Assembly (NCBI RefSeq): GCF_002795245.1
Contig: NZ_PGVG01000010.1
Location: forward strand, 1 to 64,000
Reading direction: 5' to 3'
DNA length: 64,000 bases
Origin: Bradyrhizobium forestalis
GTDB lineage: Bacteria > Pseudomonadota > Alphaproteobacteria > Rhizobiales > Xanthobacteraceae
This document shows positions 36,402-47,052 of this stretch, one piece after another (the stretch's first letter is position 1; every line of letters begins with the position of its first letter). The position numbers and the translations under genes were made by a program. The notes under the pieces were generated by a model. That model saw only the letters and a program-made list of their open reading frames with translations. It did not search any database and was not told the DNA's origin.

Positions 36402-38690
36402 ATGGTATATCGGCGCCGCAGATCCACGCAGATGCAGGCCGCAACCGAATCGGTTGCCGTGGCCCCGACTGCGCCGGTCGCGCGCCCGGCCAGGCCCCGC
36501 GCGCGCATGATGCGTCAATATGACCTCGTCGAGCGCGTCAGATCCTACAATCCCAACACCAACGAAGACCTGCTGAATCGCGCCTATGTCTACGCCATGA
36601 AGGCGCACGGCTCGCAGACCCGCGCCTCGGGCGATCCATATTTCTCGCACCCGCTCGAAGTGGCGGCGATTCTCACCGACCTGAAGCTCGACGATGCCAC
36701 CATCGTGGCCGCGCTGCTTCACGATACGATCGAGGACACCGAGGCGACGCGGGCCGAGATCGACCAGATCTTCGGGCCGGAGATCGGCGCGCTGGTCGAG
36801 GGCCTGACCAAGCTGAAGCGGCTCGAGCTGGTCTCGCGGGAGGCCAAGCAGGCCGAGAACCTGCGCAAATTGCTGCTGGCCATTGCCGACGATGTCCGCG
36901 TGCTCCTGGTCAAGCTCGCCGACCGCCTGCACAACATGCGCACGCTGGATTTCGTACCGACGGAATCGCGCCGGCGCATCGCCGAGGAGACGCTCGACAT
37001 CTACGCGCCGCTGGCGGGACGCATGGGCATGCAGGAAATGCGCGAGGAGCTGGAGGATTTGTCCTTCCGCACCCTCGATCCCGAAGCCTATTCGGTCGTG
37101 ATGCAGCGGCTCGACGCGCTCGCCGAGCGCAACCGCAACCTGATCGGCGAGATCGAGGACCAGCTCTCCAACAATCTGCGCCACCGGGGCCTGGGGGCGC
37201 GGGTCTACGGCCGCCGCAAGAAGCCTTTCTCGATCTGGACCAAGATGGAGCGCAAGTCGATCGGCTTCGAGCAATTGTCGGACATCTTCGGCTTTCGCGT
37301 CGTCGTCAGCGACATCGAGGCCTGCTATCGCGCACTCGGAATCGTCCACACCACCTGGCCGGTCGTGCCGGGGCGCTTCAAGGACTACATCTCGACGCCG
37401 AAGCAGAACGACTACCGCTCGATCCATACCACGGTGATCGGCCCCGGTAACCAGCGCGTCGAGCTCCAGATCCGCACCGAGGCGATGGATCAGATCGCCG
37501 AGCGCGGCATTGCCGCGCACGTCTTCTACAAGGAAGGCGTGGGCTCGCCGACCGAATACCTCAAGCGCGAGTCCAACGCGTTCGCCTGGCTGCGCCACAC
37601 CATCGGAATTCTCTCCGAGAGCGCCAATCCCGAGGAATTCCTCGAGCACACCAAGCTCGAGCTGTTCCACGACCAGGTGTTCTGCTTCACCCCGAAGGGC
37701 AAGCTGATCGCGCTGCCGCGCCACGCCAACGTGATCGATTTCGCCTATGCGGTGCACACCGACGTCGGCAACAGCGCGGTCGGCTGCAAGATCAACGGCA
37801 AGTTCGCGCCGCTGTCCTCGGAGCTCCAGAACGGCGACGAGGTCGAGGTGCTGACCTCGGAGGCGCAATCGGCGCCGCCGTCGGCCTGGGAGACGCTGGC
37901 GGTCACCGGAAAGGCACGCGCCGCGATCCGGCGCGCCACGCGCACCGCCGTGCGCGATCAATATGCCGGGCTCGGCCGGCGCATCGTCGAGCGCCTGTTC
38001 GAGCGCGCCAAGATCGAATATGCCGACGACAAGCTCAAGGGCGCGCTGCCGCGGCTCGCGCGCACCTCGATCGACGACGTCATGGCGGCGGTCGGCCGCG
38101 GCGAGATCAAGGCCTCCAACGTCGCGCGTGCGATGTATCCCGACTACAAGGAGGAGCGCGTCGCGCGCTACGGCGTCAAGAAGGGGCTCGCCGCCAAGCT
38201 CAAGGAGAAGGGGGTCTCCGAACCGTCGCGCAGCCCGGTCGCCATCCCCATCCGCGGCATCAATTCCGACCTGCCGGTCAAGTTCGCGCCGAACGGCGGC
38301 GCCGTACCGGGCGACCGCATCGTCGGCATCGTCACGCCGGGGGAGGGGATCACGATCTACCCGATCCAGGCACCCGCGCTGAAGGATTTCGAGGAGGAGC
38401 CGGAGCGCTGGCTCGACGTCCGCTGGGACATCGAGGATACGGTGCCGCAGCGTTTTCCGGCCCGGATCAAGGTCGAGAACGTCAACGAGCCCGGCGCGCT
38501 CGCCCAGATTGCGACGGTGATCGCCGAGCACGACGGCAACATCGACAACATCAGCATGCAGCGCCGCTCGCCGGATTTCACGGAGACGACGATCGATCTC
38601 GAAGTCTACGACCTGAAGCACCTGAGCGCGATCATAGCCCAGTTGCGCGCGAAGGCGGTCGTCGCCCGTGTCGAACGTGTTAATGGATAG
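36402..38690 (+). CDS. rsh: Bifunctional (p)ppGpp synthetase/hydrolase (RelA/SpoT family)
   Basis: A 762-residue stringent-response enzyme. Order of domains: N-terminal basic extension (1-40), HD hydrolase domain (His83 in YFSHPLEVA; His107-Asp108 in ALLHDTIEDTE; KLADRLHNMRTL), synthetase domain (YGRRKKPFSIWTKM, then IFGFRVVV, and ISTPKQNDYRSIHTTVIGP), TGS domain (VFCFTPKGKLIALPRHANV), and C-terminal ACT domain ending VARVERVNG. Both hydrolase and synthetase active sites look intact, as in the single Rsh of alphaproteobacteria. The ATG at 36402 or one ten codons later could be used. It is followed by pdxJ. Confidence 0.96.
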   Translation: MVYRRRRSTQMQAATESVAVAPTAPVARPARPRARMMRQYDLVERVRSYNPNTNEDLLNRAYVYAMKAHGSQTRASGDPYFSHPLEVAAILTDLKLDDATIVAALLHDTIEDTEATRAEIDQIFGPEIGALVEGLTKLKRLELVSREAKQAENLRKLLLAIADDVRVLLVKLADRLHNMRTLDFVPTESRRRIAEETLDIYAPLAGRMGMQEMREELEDLSFRTLDPEAYSVVMQRLDALAERNRNLIGEIEDQLSNNLRHRGLGARVYGRRKKPFSIWTKMERKSIGFEQLSDIFGFRVVVSDIEACYRALGIVHTTWPVVPGRFKDYISTPKQNDYRSIHTTVIGPGNQRVELQIRTEAMDQIAERGIAAHVFYKEGVGSPTEYLKRESNAFAWLRHTIGILSESANPEEFLEHTKLELFHDQVFCFTPKGKLIALPRHANVIDFAYAVHTDVGNSAVGCKINGKFAPLSSELQNGDEVEVLTSEAQSAPPSAWETLAVTGKARAAIRRATRTAVRDQYAGLGRRIVERLFERAKIEYADDKLKGALPRLARTSIDDVMAAVGRGEIKASNVARAMYPDYKEERVARYGVKKGLAAKLKEKGVSEPSRSPVAIPIRGINSDLPVKFAPNGGAVPGDRIVGIVTPGEGITIYPIQAPALKDFEEEPERWLDVRWDIEDTVPQRFPARIKVENVNEPGALAQIATVIAEHDGNIDNISMQRRSPDFTETTIDLEVYDLKHLSAIIAQLRAKAVVARVERVNG

Positions 38691-38735
38691 ACGCTTTGCG
38701 TACGCGTCTATCGCCCCGATTTCGTGAGTTCTGAA

Positions 38736-39488
38736 ATGCCCGCAACTCCGCTCCGCCTCGGCGTCAATGTCGACCATGTCGCGACCCTGCGAAACGCGCG
38801 CGGCGGCCGCAATCCAGATCCGGTGCGCGCGGCGCTGCTCGCGATCGAGGCCGGCGCCGACGGCATCACCGCACATTTGCGCGAGGACCGCCGGCACATC
38901 CGTGACGAGGACATGGCGCGGCTGAAGGCGGAGATCTCCAAGCCGCTCAATTTCGAGATGGCGGCGACCGACGACATGATGCGGATCTCGCTCGCCACCA
39001 GGCCGCACGCGGTGTGCCTCGTGCCGGAGCGGCGCCAGGAGGTGACGACCGAAGGTGGGCTCGACGTGGTCGGCCAGCACAATGCGCTCGCGCCCTATAT
39101 CGCGCGGCTGAACGATGCCGGCATCCGGGTCTCGCTGTTCATCGCCGCCGATCCCGCCCAGATCGAGATGGCGGCACGGCTGCGCGCGCCCGTGATCGAG
39201 ATCCACACCGGGGCCTGGTGCGACGCCGTCGTCGACGGCCACACCGAGAAGGCCGAGGCCGAATGGCAGCGGATCGTGGCCGGGGCGAAACTGGCGAAGG
39301 CCGCGGGGCTGGAGGTCCATGCCGGGCACGGGCTGGACTATGCGACGGCGGAGACCATCGCCGCGCTGCCTGAGATCATGGAGCTCAACATCGGCTACTA
39401 CATGATCGGCGAGGCGCTGTTCGTGGGGCTGGCCGAGACCGTGCGCAGCATGCGCGCGGCGATGGACCGCGGCCGGAGCCGGGCATGA
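38736..39488 (+). CDS. pdxJ: Pyridoxine 5'-phosphate synthase
   Basis: A 250-residue TIM-barrel enzyme for the last step of the de novo vitamin B6 pathway. [19 protein letters not shown] is the phosphate/substrate loop, [20 protein letters not shown] follows, and [12 protein letters not shown] and [14 protein letters not shown] complete the active site. The start at 38736 begins the usual short N-terminus; a GTG at 38724 is also in frame. It overlaps acpS by four bases (ATGA) and forms a run with acpS. Confidence 0.97.
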   Translation: MPATPLRLGVNVDHVATLRNARGGRNPDPVRAALLAIEAGADGITAHLREDRRHIRDEDMARLKAEISKPLNFEMAATDDMMRISLATRPHAVCLVPERRQEVTTEGGLDVVGQHNALAPYIARLNDAGIRVSLFIAADPAQIEMAARLRAPVIEIHTGAWCDAVVDGHTEKAEAEWQRIVAGAKLAKAAGLEVHAGHGLDYATAETIAALPEIMELNIGYYMIGEALFVGLAETVRSMRAAMDRGRSRA

Positions 39489-39904
39489 TCATCGGCATCG
39501 GGTCCGACCTGATCGACATCACCCGCGTCGCCAAGGTGATCGAGCGCCATGGCGAGCGCTTCCTCGACCGCATCTTCACCGCGGCCGAGCGGGCCAAGGC
39601 GGAGCGGCGCGCCAAGAACGAGAAGATGGTGGTGGCGACCTACGCCAAGCGCTTCGCCGCCAAGGAGGCCTGCTCCAAGGCGCTCGGCACCGGCATCAGG
39701 CGCGGTGTCTGGTGGCGCGACATGGGGGTGGTCAACCTGCCGGGCGGGCGGCCGACCATGCACCTGACCGGCGGCGCCCTGGTCCGGCTCCAGGCCCTGA
39801 CGCCGGAGGGATTCGAGGCGCGGATCGACGTTTCGATCACCGACGACTGGCCGCTGGCGCAGGCCTTCGTCATCATTTCCGCCGTGCCGCTGGCGAAGCC
39901 CTGA
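39485..39904 (+). CDS. acpS: Holo-acyl-carrier-protein synthase
   Basis: A 139-residue enzyme that transfers phosphopantetheine from CoA to acyl carrier protein. [14 protein letters not shown] with the metal-binding Asp and [18 protein letters not shown] with the catalytic Glu and Lys are clear. The length is within the family range. The start overlaps the pdxJ stop (ATGA). The order pdxJ-acpS-lepB-rnc-era is a familiar alphaproteobacterial one. Confidence 0.97.
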   Translation: MIIGIGSDLIDITRVAKVIERHGERFLDRIFTAAERAKAERRAKNEKMVVATYAKRFAAKEACSKALGTGIRRGVWWRDMGVVNLPGGRPTMHLTGGALVRLQALTPEGFEARIDVSITDDWPLAQAFVIISAVPLAKP

Positions 39905-40153
39905 CACGATCCGTTCGATTTTATAATTCGTATTTGAAATCAATGCCTTATTCAGTTTTGATGCGATCCTTGATTGCGCGACCTCCGACAACCGTCTAAA
40001 AGTCCGCCGACGCAAATCAGCTTGGGCGAATTCGGCTTTACGCCGGAATTGGCCCTCACTATCAGAATCAGGACAATCTCCATGGGCCGCGAAGCAATGG
40101 GCTGTTCGCGCCAGGAGGGCGCTCTGTGACCGCCGGCCGGAATTGAGAGAGCA

Positions 40154-40918
40154 ATGAGCGTGACTTCGGGAACGAAAACTGAGAGCGGCGTCGGCGAGAC
40201 GATCCGGGTCGTCATTCATGCTCTCCTGATCGCGCTGGTGATCCGCACGTTCCTGTTCCAGCCTTTCAACATCCCGTCCGGTTCGATGAAGGCGACGCTG
40301 CTGGTCGGCGACTATCTGTTCGTCTCGAAATATTCCTACGGCTATAGCCACTACTCGATCCCGTTCTCGCCGCCTCTGTTCTCGGGGCGGATCTGGGGCT
40401 CGGATCCGAACCGCGGCGACATCGTCGTGTTTCGCCTGCCGAAGGACGATTCCACCGACTACATCAAGCGCGTGATCGGTCTTCCCGGCGACCGCGTCCA
40501 GATGCGGGACGGGCTGCTCTACATCAACGACACGCCCGTCGAGCGGCAGCGCATGAGCGAATATGTCGGCGAGGACCCCTGCGGCTCCGAAGGCGGCGGC
40601 ATCTCCCGGGTGAAGCGCTGGAAGGAGACCCTGCCGAACGGCGTGTCCTACGAGACGCTCGATTGCGCCGACAACGGCTACATGGACAACACCAACGTCT
40701 ACAACGTGCCGCCCGGCCACTTCTTCATGATGGGCGACAACCGCGACAACTCCACCGATAGCCGCTTTCTCGGCCAGGTCGGCTACGTGCCGCAGGAGAA
40801 CTTGATCGGCCGCGCCCAGATGATCTTCTTCTCCATCGCTGAAGGCGAGCATGCCTGGATGTTCTGGCGCTGGCCGTGGGCGGTGCGCTGGAATCGTTTC
40901 TTCAAAATCGTCCGATGA
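40154..40918 (+). CDS. lepB: Signal peptidase I
   Basis: A 254-residue membrane protease that removes signal peptides from exported proteins. One membrane helix spans about residues 17-34. Catalytic Ser44 is in NIPSGSMKATLL and Lys105 in STDYIKRVIGLPGD; GHFFMMGDNRDNSTDSR is the later signature. The 250-base gap from acpS probably holds a promoter. The stop overlaps the rnc start (ATGA). Confidence 0.97.
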   Translation: MSVTSGTKTESGVGETIRVVIHALLIALVIRTFLFQPFNIPSGSMKATLLVGDYLFVSKYSYGYSHYSIPFSPPLFSGRIWGSDPNRGDIVVFRLPKDDSTDYIKRVIGLPGDRVQMRDGLLYINDTPVERQRMSEYVGEDPCGSEGGGISRVKRWKETLPNGVSYETLDCADNGYMDNTNVYNVPPGHFFMMGDNRDNSTDSRFLGQVGYVPQENLIGRAQMIFFSIAEGEHAWMFWRWPWAVRWNRFFKIVR

Positions 40919-41766
40919 AAGACGAAGCAAAGGACATCGCGACCCAACCGATCGAGGCGCAAGCGGGCCCCGAAGGGGAAGCTGCGACCAAGACGCCTGC
41001 AGACAAGACGCCTGCAAACAAGACACCTGCGAAGAAGAAGCGGGCGCGCAGCAGCAAAGCCAAGGGCACGGATGCGAACGCGGCGCTCGAGGCGCGCATC
41101 GGCCACAGCTTCACTGACCCGAACCTCTTGATGCAGGCGATCACGCATGTCTCGGCGCTGAAGTCCGGACGCAAGCGCGGCGACAGCTATCAGCGGCTCG
41201 AATTCCTCGGCGACCACGTGCTCGGGCTCGTCGTCTCGGACATGCTCTATCATGCCTTCCCGAACGCCGACGAAGGCGAGCTGTCCAAGCGCCTTGCCGA
41301 GCTCGTGCGCAAGGAAAGCTGCGCCGACGTCGCCAAGTCGCTTGGTCTCGTCGACGACATCAAGCTCGGCTCGGTCGGCCCCAGCGCCGACGCGCGCCTG
41401 CGCAAGTCGGTGCTCGGCGACATCTGCGAGGCCGTGATCGGTGCCATCTTCCTCGACGGCGGGCATGCTGCGGCAGCCGAATTCGTCAAGCGCAACTGGA
41501 CCGAGCGCATGCACAAGCCGCGCCGTCCCTTGCGCGATCCCAAGACCGTGCTGCAGGAATGGGCGCAGGGCAAGGGGCTGCCGACGCCGGTTTACCGCGA
41601 GGTCGAGCGCACCGGCCCGCATCACGATCCGCAGTTCCGTGTCGCCGTCGATCTGCCGGGGCTTGCGCCGGCCGAGGGCATCGGCGGCAGCAAGCGCGCG
41701 GCAGAGAAGGTGGCGGCCTCGGTGATGATCGAACGTGAAGGCGTTGGCGGCGGCAATGACGGCTGA
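40915..41766 (+). CDS. rnc: Ribonuclease III with extended N-terminus
   Basis: A 283-residue double-strand RNA endonuclease. The first 55 residues are an added Lys/Ala/Pro-rich tail with repeated TPA(D/N)KTPA units. The catalytic domain has RLEFLGDHVLGLV with the acidic signature and DICEAVIGAIFLDGG, and the C-terminal double-stranded RNA-binding domain ends GGSKRAAEKVAASVMIE. The tail is unusual for the family and low-complexity. The start overlaps the lepB stop; the end overlaps era. Confidence 0.95.
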   Translation: MKDEAKDIATQPIEAQAGPEGEAATKTPADKTPANKTPAKKKRARSSKAKGTDANAALEARIGHSFTDPNLLMQAITHVSALKSGRKRGDSYQRLEFLGDHVLGLVVSDMLYHAFPNADEGELSKRLAELVRKESCADVAKSLGLVDDIKLGSVGPSADARLRKSVLGDICEAVIGAIFLDGGHAAAAEFVKRNWTERMHKPRRPLRDPKTVLQEWAQGKGLPTPVYREVERTGPHHDPQFRVAVDLPGLAPAEGIGGSKRAAEKVAASVMIEREGVGGGNDG

Positions 41767-42682
41767 AGCAAGCGGCGAGGCGCCCACTGCGACGCGCTGC
41801 GGCTTCGTCGCGCTGATCGGCGCGCCGAACGTCGGCAAGTCCACGTTGGTCAATGCGCTGGTCGGGGCCAAGGTCACGATCGTCTCGCGCAAGGTGCAGA
41901 CCACGCGCGCGCTGATCCGCGGCATCGTCATCGAGAACAACGCGCAAATCATCCTGGTCGATACGCCCGGCATCTTCCTGCCCAAGCGCCGGCTCGACCG
42001 CGCCATGGTCTCGACCGCCTGGAGCGGGGCGCATGACGCCGATCTCGTCTGCGTGCTGCTCGATGCCAAGACCGGGATCGACGAGGAGGCCGAGGCGATC
42101 CTCGCCAAGGCGGCAAGCGTCAATCACGAGAAGATCCTCGTCATCAACAAGGTCGACCTGGTCCAGCGCGAGAAGCTGCTGGCGCTGGCGCAGGCCGCCA
42201 ACGAGCGCATGAAGTTCGCCAGGACCTTCATGATCTCGGCGATCTCGGGCGATGGCGTCGACGACATCCGCAAGACGCTCGCCGAGATGGTGCCGCCGGG
42301 CCCGTTCCTCTATCCCGAGGACCAGATGTCGGACGCGCCGATGCGGCAGCTGGCGGCCGAGATCACCCGCGAGAAGATCTATCAGAAGCTGCACCAGGAA
42401 TTGCCCTACCAGTCCACGGTCGAGACCGACAAGTGGGAGGAGCGCAAGGATCATTCGGTGCGGATCGAGCAGACGATCTTCGTCGAGCGCGAAAGCCAGC
42501 GCAAGATCGTGCTCGGCAAGGGCGGCGCCACCATCAAGTCGATCGGCGCGGATTCGCGGAAAGAGCTGATGCAGATCCTGGACGTGCCGGTGCATCTGTT
42601 CCTGTTCGTCAAGGTGCGCGAGAACTGGGGCGACGATCCCGATCGCTACCGCGAGATGGGCCTGGACTTCCCCAAGGAATAA
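41756..42682 (+). CDS. era: GTPase Era
   Basis: A 308-residue GTPase that binds 16S rRNA near its 3' end and aids 30S subunit maturation. The G1 loop is IGAPNVGKST, G3 VDTPGIFLP, G4 INKVDL, and the C-terminal KH domain has KIVLGKGGATIKSIG. The ATG at 41756 lies inside the end of rnc; a GTG seven codons earlier (41735) is also open. The length is typical. Confidence 0.96.
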   Translation: MTAEASGEAPTATRCGFVALIGAPNVGKSTLVNALVGAKVTIVSRKVQTTRALIRGIVIENNAQIILVDTPGIFLPKRRLDRAMVSTAWSGAHDADLVCVLLDAKTGIDEEAEAILAKAASVNHEKILVINKVDLVQREKLLALAQAANERMKFARTFMISAISGDGVDDIRKTLAEMVPPGPFLYPEDQMSDAPMRQLAAEITREKIYQKLHQELPYQSTVETDKWEERKDHSVRIEQTIFVERESQRKIVLGKGGATIKSIGADSRKELMQILDVPVHLFLFVKVRENWGDDPDRYREMGLDFPKE

Positions 42683-42703
42683 CCAAGACAAGATCGGTTT
42701 CCG

Positions 42704-43084
42704 ATGAGCGTGCCCAGCAACATCAGGCGCTTCGAAGCGCTGCTCTACGCATCGTTGATGCTGGATGCTCTCTCGGTCGCGGTGCAGGACCGCACGCCCA
42801 ATGCCGAGATGACCGAGCAGATGATCATGACGGCGACCTTGCTCGCCGGCGGCATGATCCTGCTGTTGGTCTATTTCGTCTGGCTCGCTGCGCACTGGCG
42901 CAAGAACTGGCCGCGCTGGGTGCTGGCGGCGGCCCTGGTGTTGTCGGTGATTTCGCTCGGCCAGATCATCGGCGAGAAGGGCATGGAGCTCGACAGTGCC
43001 ATCGAGATCGTCTCCTGCGCGCTGACGACGATGGGCCTCTATTTCTCGTTCACCGGCGACGCGCAGGGCTGGTTCAACGCGTGA
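42704..43084 (+). CDS. Membrane protein of unknown function
   Basis: A 126-residue protein with four hydrophobic segments (around 12-27, 42-62, 72-90 and 100-117). It begins MSVPSNIRRFEALLYASLML. It starts 21 bases after era and precedes recO, so it is probably transcribed with era. I recognise no named domain. Confidence 0.75.
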   Translation: MSVPSNIRRFEALLYASLMLDALSVAVQDRTPNAEMTEQMIMTATLLAGGMILLLVYFVWLAAHWRKNWPRWVLAAALVLSVISLGQIIGEKGMELDSAIEIVSCALTTMGLYFSFTGDAQGWFNA

Positions 43085-43090
43085 GGCTTT

Positions 43091-43212
43091 GGTGTCCCGG
43101 ACAAGGTGCAGTGCGTCAGCGCTGCGCCGCGGAGCCGGGACCCAGCAGTGCGCGGAGAGATAGGCCCCGGCTCGGCAACGCGTCGCTTACGCGCCGCGCT
43201 TTGTCCGGGGGA
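43091..43212. repeat. Dispersed inverted repeat, family C (GGTGTCCCGGAC type)
   Basis: Begins GGTGTCCCGGACAAGG and ends near CTTTGTCCGGGGGACGAG, with internal arms GGAGCCGGGACC and GCCCCGGCTC. A related element begins at 46721. It fills the gap before recO. Confidence 0.7.
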
Positions 43213-43255
43213 CGAGTGGGTGCGAGAGGCGCCGGAATCCTGTAAGCTTCCTCCC

Positions 43256-44008
43256 ATGGAATGGACCGACGAAGGCATCGTGCTGGGGGTGCGGCGGCAT
43301 GGCGAATCGAGCGCCATCGTCGAGCTGTTGACGCGCGCGCACGGCCGCCATCTCGGCCTCGTGCGCGGCGGGGCCAGCTCGCGGATGCGGCCGCTTTTGC
43401 AGCCGGGGAACAGCGTCAGTGCGGTGTGGCGGGCGCGGCTCGACGAGCATCTCGGCACCTATGCGATCGAGGGATTGAAGCTGCGCGCGGCGACACTGCT
43501 GGCATCGTCCCATGGCGTCTATGGCGTCACCCATCTCGCCTCGATCGCGCGGCTCTTGCCGGAGCGCGATCCGCACGAAGCAATCTTTGCGCTGCTCGAA
43601 CACTCGCTCGATGATTTCGACGACATCGGCAGCGCCGCCGTGCACGTCATCCATTTCGAGCTGGCAATGCTCGCCGAGCTCGGTTTCGGCCTGGCGCTGG
43701 ACAATTGCGCGGTGACCGGCGAGACCACGGACCTGATCTACGTCTCGCCGAAATCCGGCGGCGCGGTCTCGCGCACGGCAGGCGAGCCGTGGCGCGACCG
43801 CCTGTTGCGGCTGCCGCCGTTCCTTCGTCATGGAGAGGCTGCGAGCGACCTCACCGAACAGGATCTTCAGGACGGTTTTCGGCTGACCGGCCTGTTCCTG
43901 TTGCGCCACGTGCTGGAGCCGCGCGGGCAGGGCCATTCCGATGCGCGGGCCGGCTTTATCAATGCCCTGATGCGGCAGCAAGCGAGAGCGGCGGTCCCCG
44001 CGCCATGA
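43256..44008 (+). CDS. recO: DNA repair protein RecO
   Basis: A 250-residue recombination mediator that helps load RecA. The N-terminal OB-fold reads [20 protein letters not shown], then [18 protein letters not shown]. The middle helical part ends [26 protein letters not shown], a region that in relatives can bind zinc. The start is set by family length, as no clear ribosome site is seen. It lies between the small membrane gene and a secreted small protein. Confidence 0.95.
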   Translation: MEWTDEGIVLGVRRHGESSAIVELLTRAHGRHLGLVRGGASSRMRPLLQPGNSVSAVWRARLDEHLGTYAIEGLKLRAATLLASSHGVYGVTHLASIARLLPERDPHEAIFALLEHSLDDFDDIGSAAVHVIHFELAMLAELGFGLALDNCAVTGETTDLIYVSPKSGGAVSRTAGEPWRDRLLRLPPFLRHGEAASDLTEQDLQDGFRLTGLFLLRHVLEPRGQGHSDARAGFINALMRQQARAAVPAP

Positions 44009-44109
44009 GCCAATCGTGGTTCTGTATTGCTCCTGGGTATGGAGTTCCGGGGAACTAAATCCGGCCGGTCGAGTTCGCCTCCAGGTTCCACATCGGGGGG
44101 ACAGCCCAA

Positions 44110-44388
44110 ATGTTGATCAGGGGATTCGCCTTGTCCGCGGCGCTGCTTGCATTCGCGCCTGATGCAATCGCCGGCGAGCCGCAACCCGGCGTGTTTCGCC
44201 GGGCGTCGTGCACGCTCGTCCGGTATTATGTGGCGAAATATTCCGCTGCGGCCGCAGAGACATGGGCGCGGTCCCATGGCGCGACGGAGGCCGAGATCGA
44301 GGCAGCCCGCCGTTGCCTGACCAATGCGCCGCAAACGCCTGGTCCGGCCAAAACCCAGACGGTCACAGCCGGCTGGACAGGCCAGTAG
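44110..44388 (+). CDS. Small secreted protein of unknown function
   Basis: A 92-residue protein with a signal peptide (MLIRGFALSAALLAFAPDA, cleavage near IAG). The mature part has VRYYVAKYSAAAAETWARSHGATEAEIEAARRCL, two helices with a pair of cysteines that could form a disulfide. GGGGGGAC precedes the ATG. It sits just before parC. Confidence 0.75.
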   Translation: MLIRGFALSAALLAFAPDAIAGEPQPGVFRRASCTLVRYYVAKYSAAAAETWARSHGATEAEIEAARRCLTNAPQTPGPAKTQTVTAGWTGQ

Positions 44389-44449
44389 GTCGCCCACAGG
44401 GAACCATTCGATCCTTGCCCGATTCGCTTCCACGGTTTAACCGGGCGGC

Positions 44450-46708
44450 ATGGGAAAACGAATCGTTCCGCCGGAAGAACCGGCCGAAATTCATGATGTG
44501 CCGCTGCGTGAGGCGCTGGAAGAGCGCTATCTCGCCTATGCGCTCTCCACCATCATGCACCGGGCGCTGCCGGACGCGCGCGATGGCCTGAAGCCGGTGC
44601 ACCGGCGCATCCTCTACGGCATGCGGCTGCTCAGGCTCGATCCCGGCACGGCCTTCAAGAAGTCCGCGAAAATCGTCGGCGACGTGATGGGCTCGTTCCA
44701 TCCGCACGGCGACCAGGCGATCTACGACGCCATGGTTCGCCTCGCGCAGGATTTCTCCTCGCGCTACCCGCTGGTCGACGGCCAGGGCAATTTCGGCAAT
44801 ATCGACGGCGATAACCCCGCTGCCTACCGCTACACCGAAGCGCGCATGACCGACGTCGCGCGGCTTCTGCTCGAGGGCATCGACGAGGACGGCGTCGAAT
44901 TCCGTGCCAATTACGACGGCCAGTCGAAGGAGCCGGTCGTGCTGCCCGGCGGTTTCCCGAACCTGCTCGCCAACGGCGCGCAGGGCATCGCGGTCGGCAT
45001 GGCGACCTCGATCCCGCCGCACAACGCCGCCGAGCTGTGCGATGCCGCGCTGCATCTGATCGAGAAGCCCGACGCGAAATCCAAGGCGCTGCTCAAATGG
45101 GTCAAGGGCCCGGACTTCCCGACCGGCGGCATCTGCGTCGATTCCAAGCAGGCCATTGCCGAAGCCTACACCACCGGCCGCGGCTCGTTCCGCGTCCGCG
45201 CCAGGTGGGAGCAGGAAGAGGGCGCGCGCGGCACCTGGGTGGTCGTCGTCACCGAGATTCCCTTCCTGGTGCAGAAGTCGCGCCTGATCGAGAAGGTCGC
45301 CGAGCTGCTGGACCAGAAGAAGCTGCCGCTGGTCGGCGACATCAGGGACGAGTCGGCCGAAGACGTCCGCATCATCATCGAGCCGAAGTCGAAGAACGTC
45401 GATCCGGCGCTGATGATGGAATCGCTGTTCCGGCTCACCGAGCTCGAAAACAAGATTCCGCTGAACCTCAACGTGCTCATCAAGGGCCGCATCCCCAAAG
45501 TCGTGGGGCTCGCGGAATGCTTGCGCGAATGGCTCGACCATCTGCGCGACGTGCTGATCCGGCGTAGCAACTACCGCAAGGCGCAGATCGAGCACCGGCT
45601 GGAAGTGCTCGGCGGCTTCCTGATCGCCTATCTGAACATCGACAAGGTGATCAAGATCATCCGCACCGAGGACGAGCCGAAGCCCGAGCTGATGAAGGCG
45701 TTCAAGCTCACCGAGGTGCAGGCTGAAGCCATCCTCAACATGCGCCTGCGCTCCTTGCGCAAGCTCGAGGAGATGGAGATCCGCACCGAGGACAAGAACC
45801 TCCGCGCCGAGCTCAAGGGCATCAACGCGGTGCTCGCCTCCGAGACCGAGCAGTGGAAGAAGGTCGGCGAGCAGGTCGGCAAGGTCCGCGACATGTTCGG
45901 ACCGAAGACGCCGCTCGGCAAGCGCCGCACCACCTTTGCCGACGCCCCCGAGCACGATCTCGCCGCGATCGAGGAGGCCTTCGTCGAGCGCGAGCCGGTG
46001 ACCGTCGTCGTCTCCGACAAGGGCTGGATCCGCACCATGAAGGGCCATGTCGAGGATCTCTCGGGCCTCGCCTTCAAGCAGGACGACAAGCTCGGCTTCG
46101 CCTTCTTCGCCGAGACGACGTCGAAGCTGCTGCTGTTCGCCACCAACGGCAAGTTCTATTCGCTCGATGTCGCAAAGCTTCCGGGTGGCCGCGGCCACGG
46201 CGAGCCGATCCGCCTGTTCATCGACCTCGAGCAGGAGGCGGCGCCCGTCGCGCTGTTCGTCCACAAGGGCGGGCGGAAGTTCCTGGTCGCCAGCCACGAG
46301 GGCCAGGGCTTCGTCGTCAACGAGGACGATTGCGTCGGCACCACCAAGAAGGGCAAGCAGGTCCTCAACGTCGACATGCCGAATGAGGCGCGCGCGATCA
46401 CCGAAGTTCTCGGCGACACCGTCGCGGTCATCGGCGAGAACCGCAAGATGCTGGTCTTCCCGCTCGACCAGGTGCCGGAGATGGCCCGCGGCCGCGGCGT
46501 GCGCCTGCAGAAGTACAAGGACGGCGGCCTCTCGGATGTCGCCGTGTTCGACGCCAAGGCTGGCCTCACCTGGAAGGACTCCGCGGGCCGCGAATTCTCC
46601 GCGACCATGAAGGAGCTCGCCGAGTGGCAAGGCACCCGCGCCGACGCCGGCCGCCTGCCGCCGAAGGGTTTTCCGAAGTCGAACAAGTTCGGCAAGGTGA
46701 TCGGGTAG
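44450..46708 (+). CDS. parC: DNA topoisomerase IV subunit A
   Basis: A 752-residue type IIA topoisomerase subunit that unlinks daughter chromosomes. The N-terminal region [36 protein letters not shown], the DNA-gate tyrosine in [11 protein letters not shown], and a C-terminal beta-pinwheel region ([20 protein letters not shown] and repeats) fit ParC. The pinwheel lacks the GyrA box, supporting ParC over GyrA. The partner gene parE is not in this window. Confidence 0.95.
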   Translation: MGKRIVPPEEPAEIHDVPLREALEERYLAYALSTIMHRALPDARDGLKPVHRRILYGMRLLRLDPGTAFKKSAKIVGDVMGSFHPHGDQAIYDAMVRLAQDFSSRYPLVDGQGNFGNIDGDNPAAYRYTEARMTDVARLLLEGIDEDGVEFRANYDGQSKEPVVLPGGFPNLLANGAQGIAVGMATSIPPHNAAELCDAALHLIEKPDAKSKALLKWVKGPDFPTGGICVDSKQAIAEAYTTGRGSFRVRARWEQEEGARGTWVVVVTEIPFLVQKSRLIEKVAELLDQKKLPLVGDIRDESAEDVRIIIEPKSKNVDPALMMESLFRLTELENKIPLNLNVLIKGRIPKVVGLAECLREWLDHLRDVLIRRSNYRKAQIEHRLEVLGGFLIAYLNIDKVIKIIRTEDEPKPELMKAFKLTEVQAEAILNMRLRSLRKLEEMEIRTEDKNLRAELKGINAVLASETEQWKKVGEQVGKVRDMFGPKTPLGKRRTTFADAPEHDLAAIEEAFVEREPVTVVVSDKGWIRTMKGHVEDLSGLAFKQDDKLGFAFFAETTSKLLLFATNGKFYSLDVAKLPGGRGHGEPIRLFIDLEQEAAPVALFVHKGGRKFLVASHEGQGFVVNEDDCVGTTKKGKQVLNVDMPNEARAITEVLGDTVAVIGENRKMLVFPLDQVPEMARGRGVRLQKYKDGGLSDVAVFDAKAGLTWKDSAGREFSATMKELAEWQGTRADAGRLPPKGFPKSNKFGKVIG

Positions 46709-46720
46709 GGCGGCGGTTCT

Positions 46721-46810
46721 GGTGTCCCGGACGCGCTGCAACGCTCCATAGCGTGTCGAGGACGCGCGTAAACGCGCTTATGGCGTTGCTGCGCAGAGCC
46801 GGGACCCACG
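46721..46810. repeat. Dispersed inverted repeat, family C
   Basis: Begins GGTGTCCCGGACGCGC and ends GAGCCGGGACCCACG, with internal palindromes (ACGCGCGTAAACGCGC). Second copy of the element before recO; here it follows parC. Confidence 0.7.
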
Positions 46811-46822
46811 CCACAACACAGG

Positions 46823-46925
46823 TGTCATGCCCCGGCTTGGCCGGGGCATCCAGTACGCCGCGGCTTCGCCGTATCCCTCAGCCGTCTCTGGAATACTGGA
46901 TCGCCCGGTCAAGCCGGGCGATGAC
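46823..46925. repeat. Dispersed inverted repeat, family B (GTCAT...ATCCAGTA type)
   Basis: Outer arms TGTCATGCCCCGGC and GCCGGGCGATGACA, inner arms GCATCCAGTA and TACTGGATCGC. Copies lie at 50167 and, inverted, 63538. It sits between parC and the binding-protein gene. Confidence 0.85.
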
Positions 46926-47052
46926 AGCGAGCGCGTGGCGCGCAAACGCGTGGCAGATAGTCCCGAGCGCATACGTAATCGAGGCGTATGGGCACGAACA
47001 TTGCTTTTTCCTGGCGACTGCAAACGGCTGGTCAAAAGGCAAATAACCCGCA

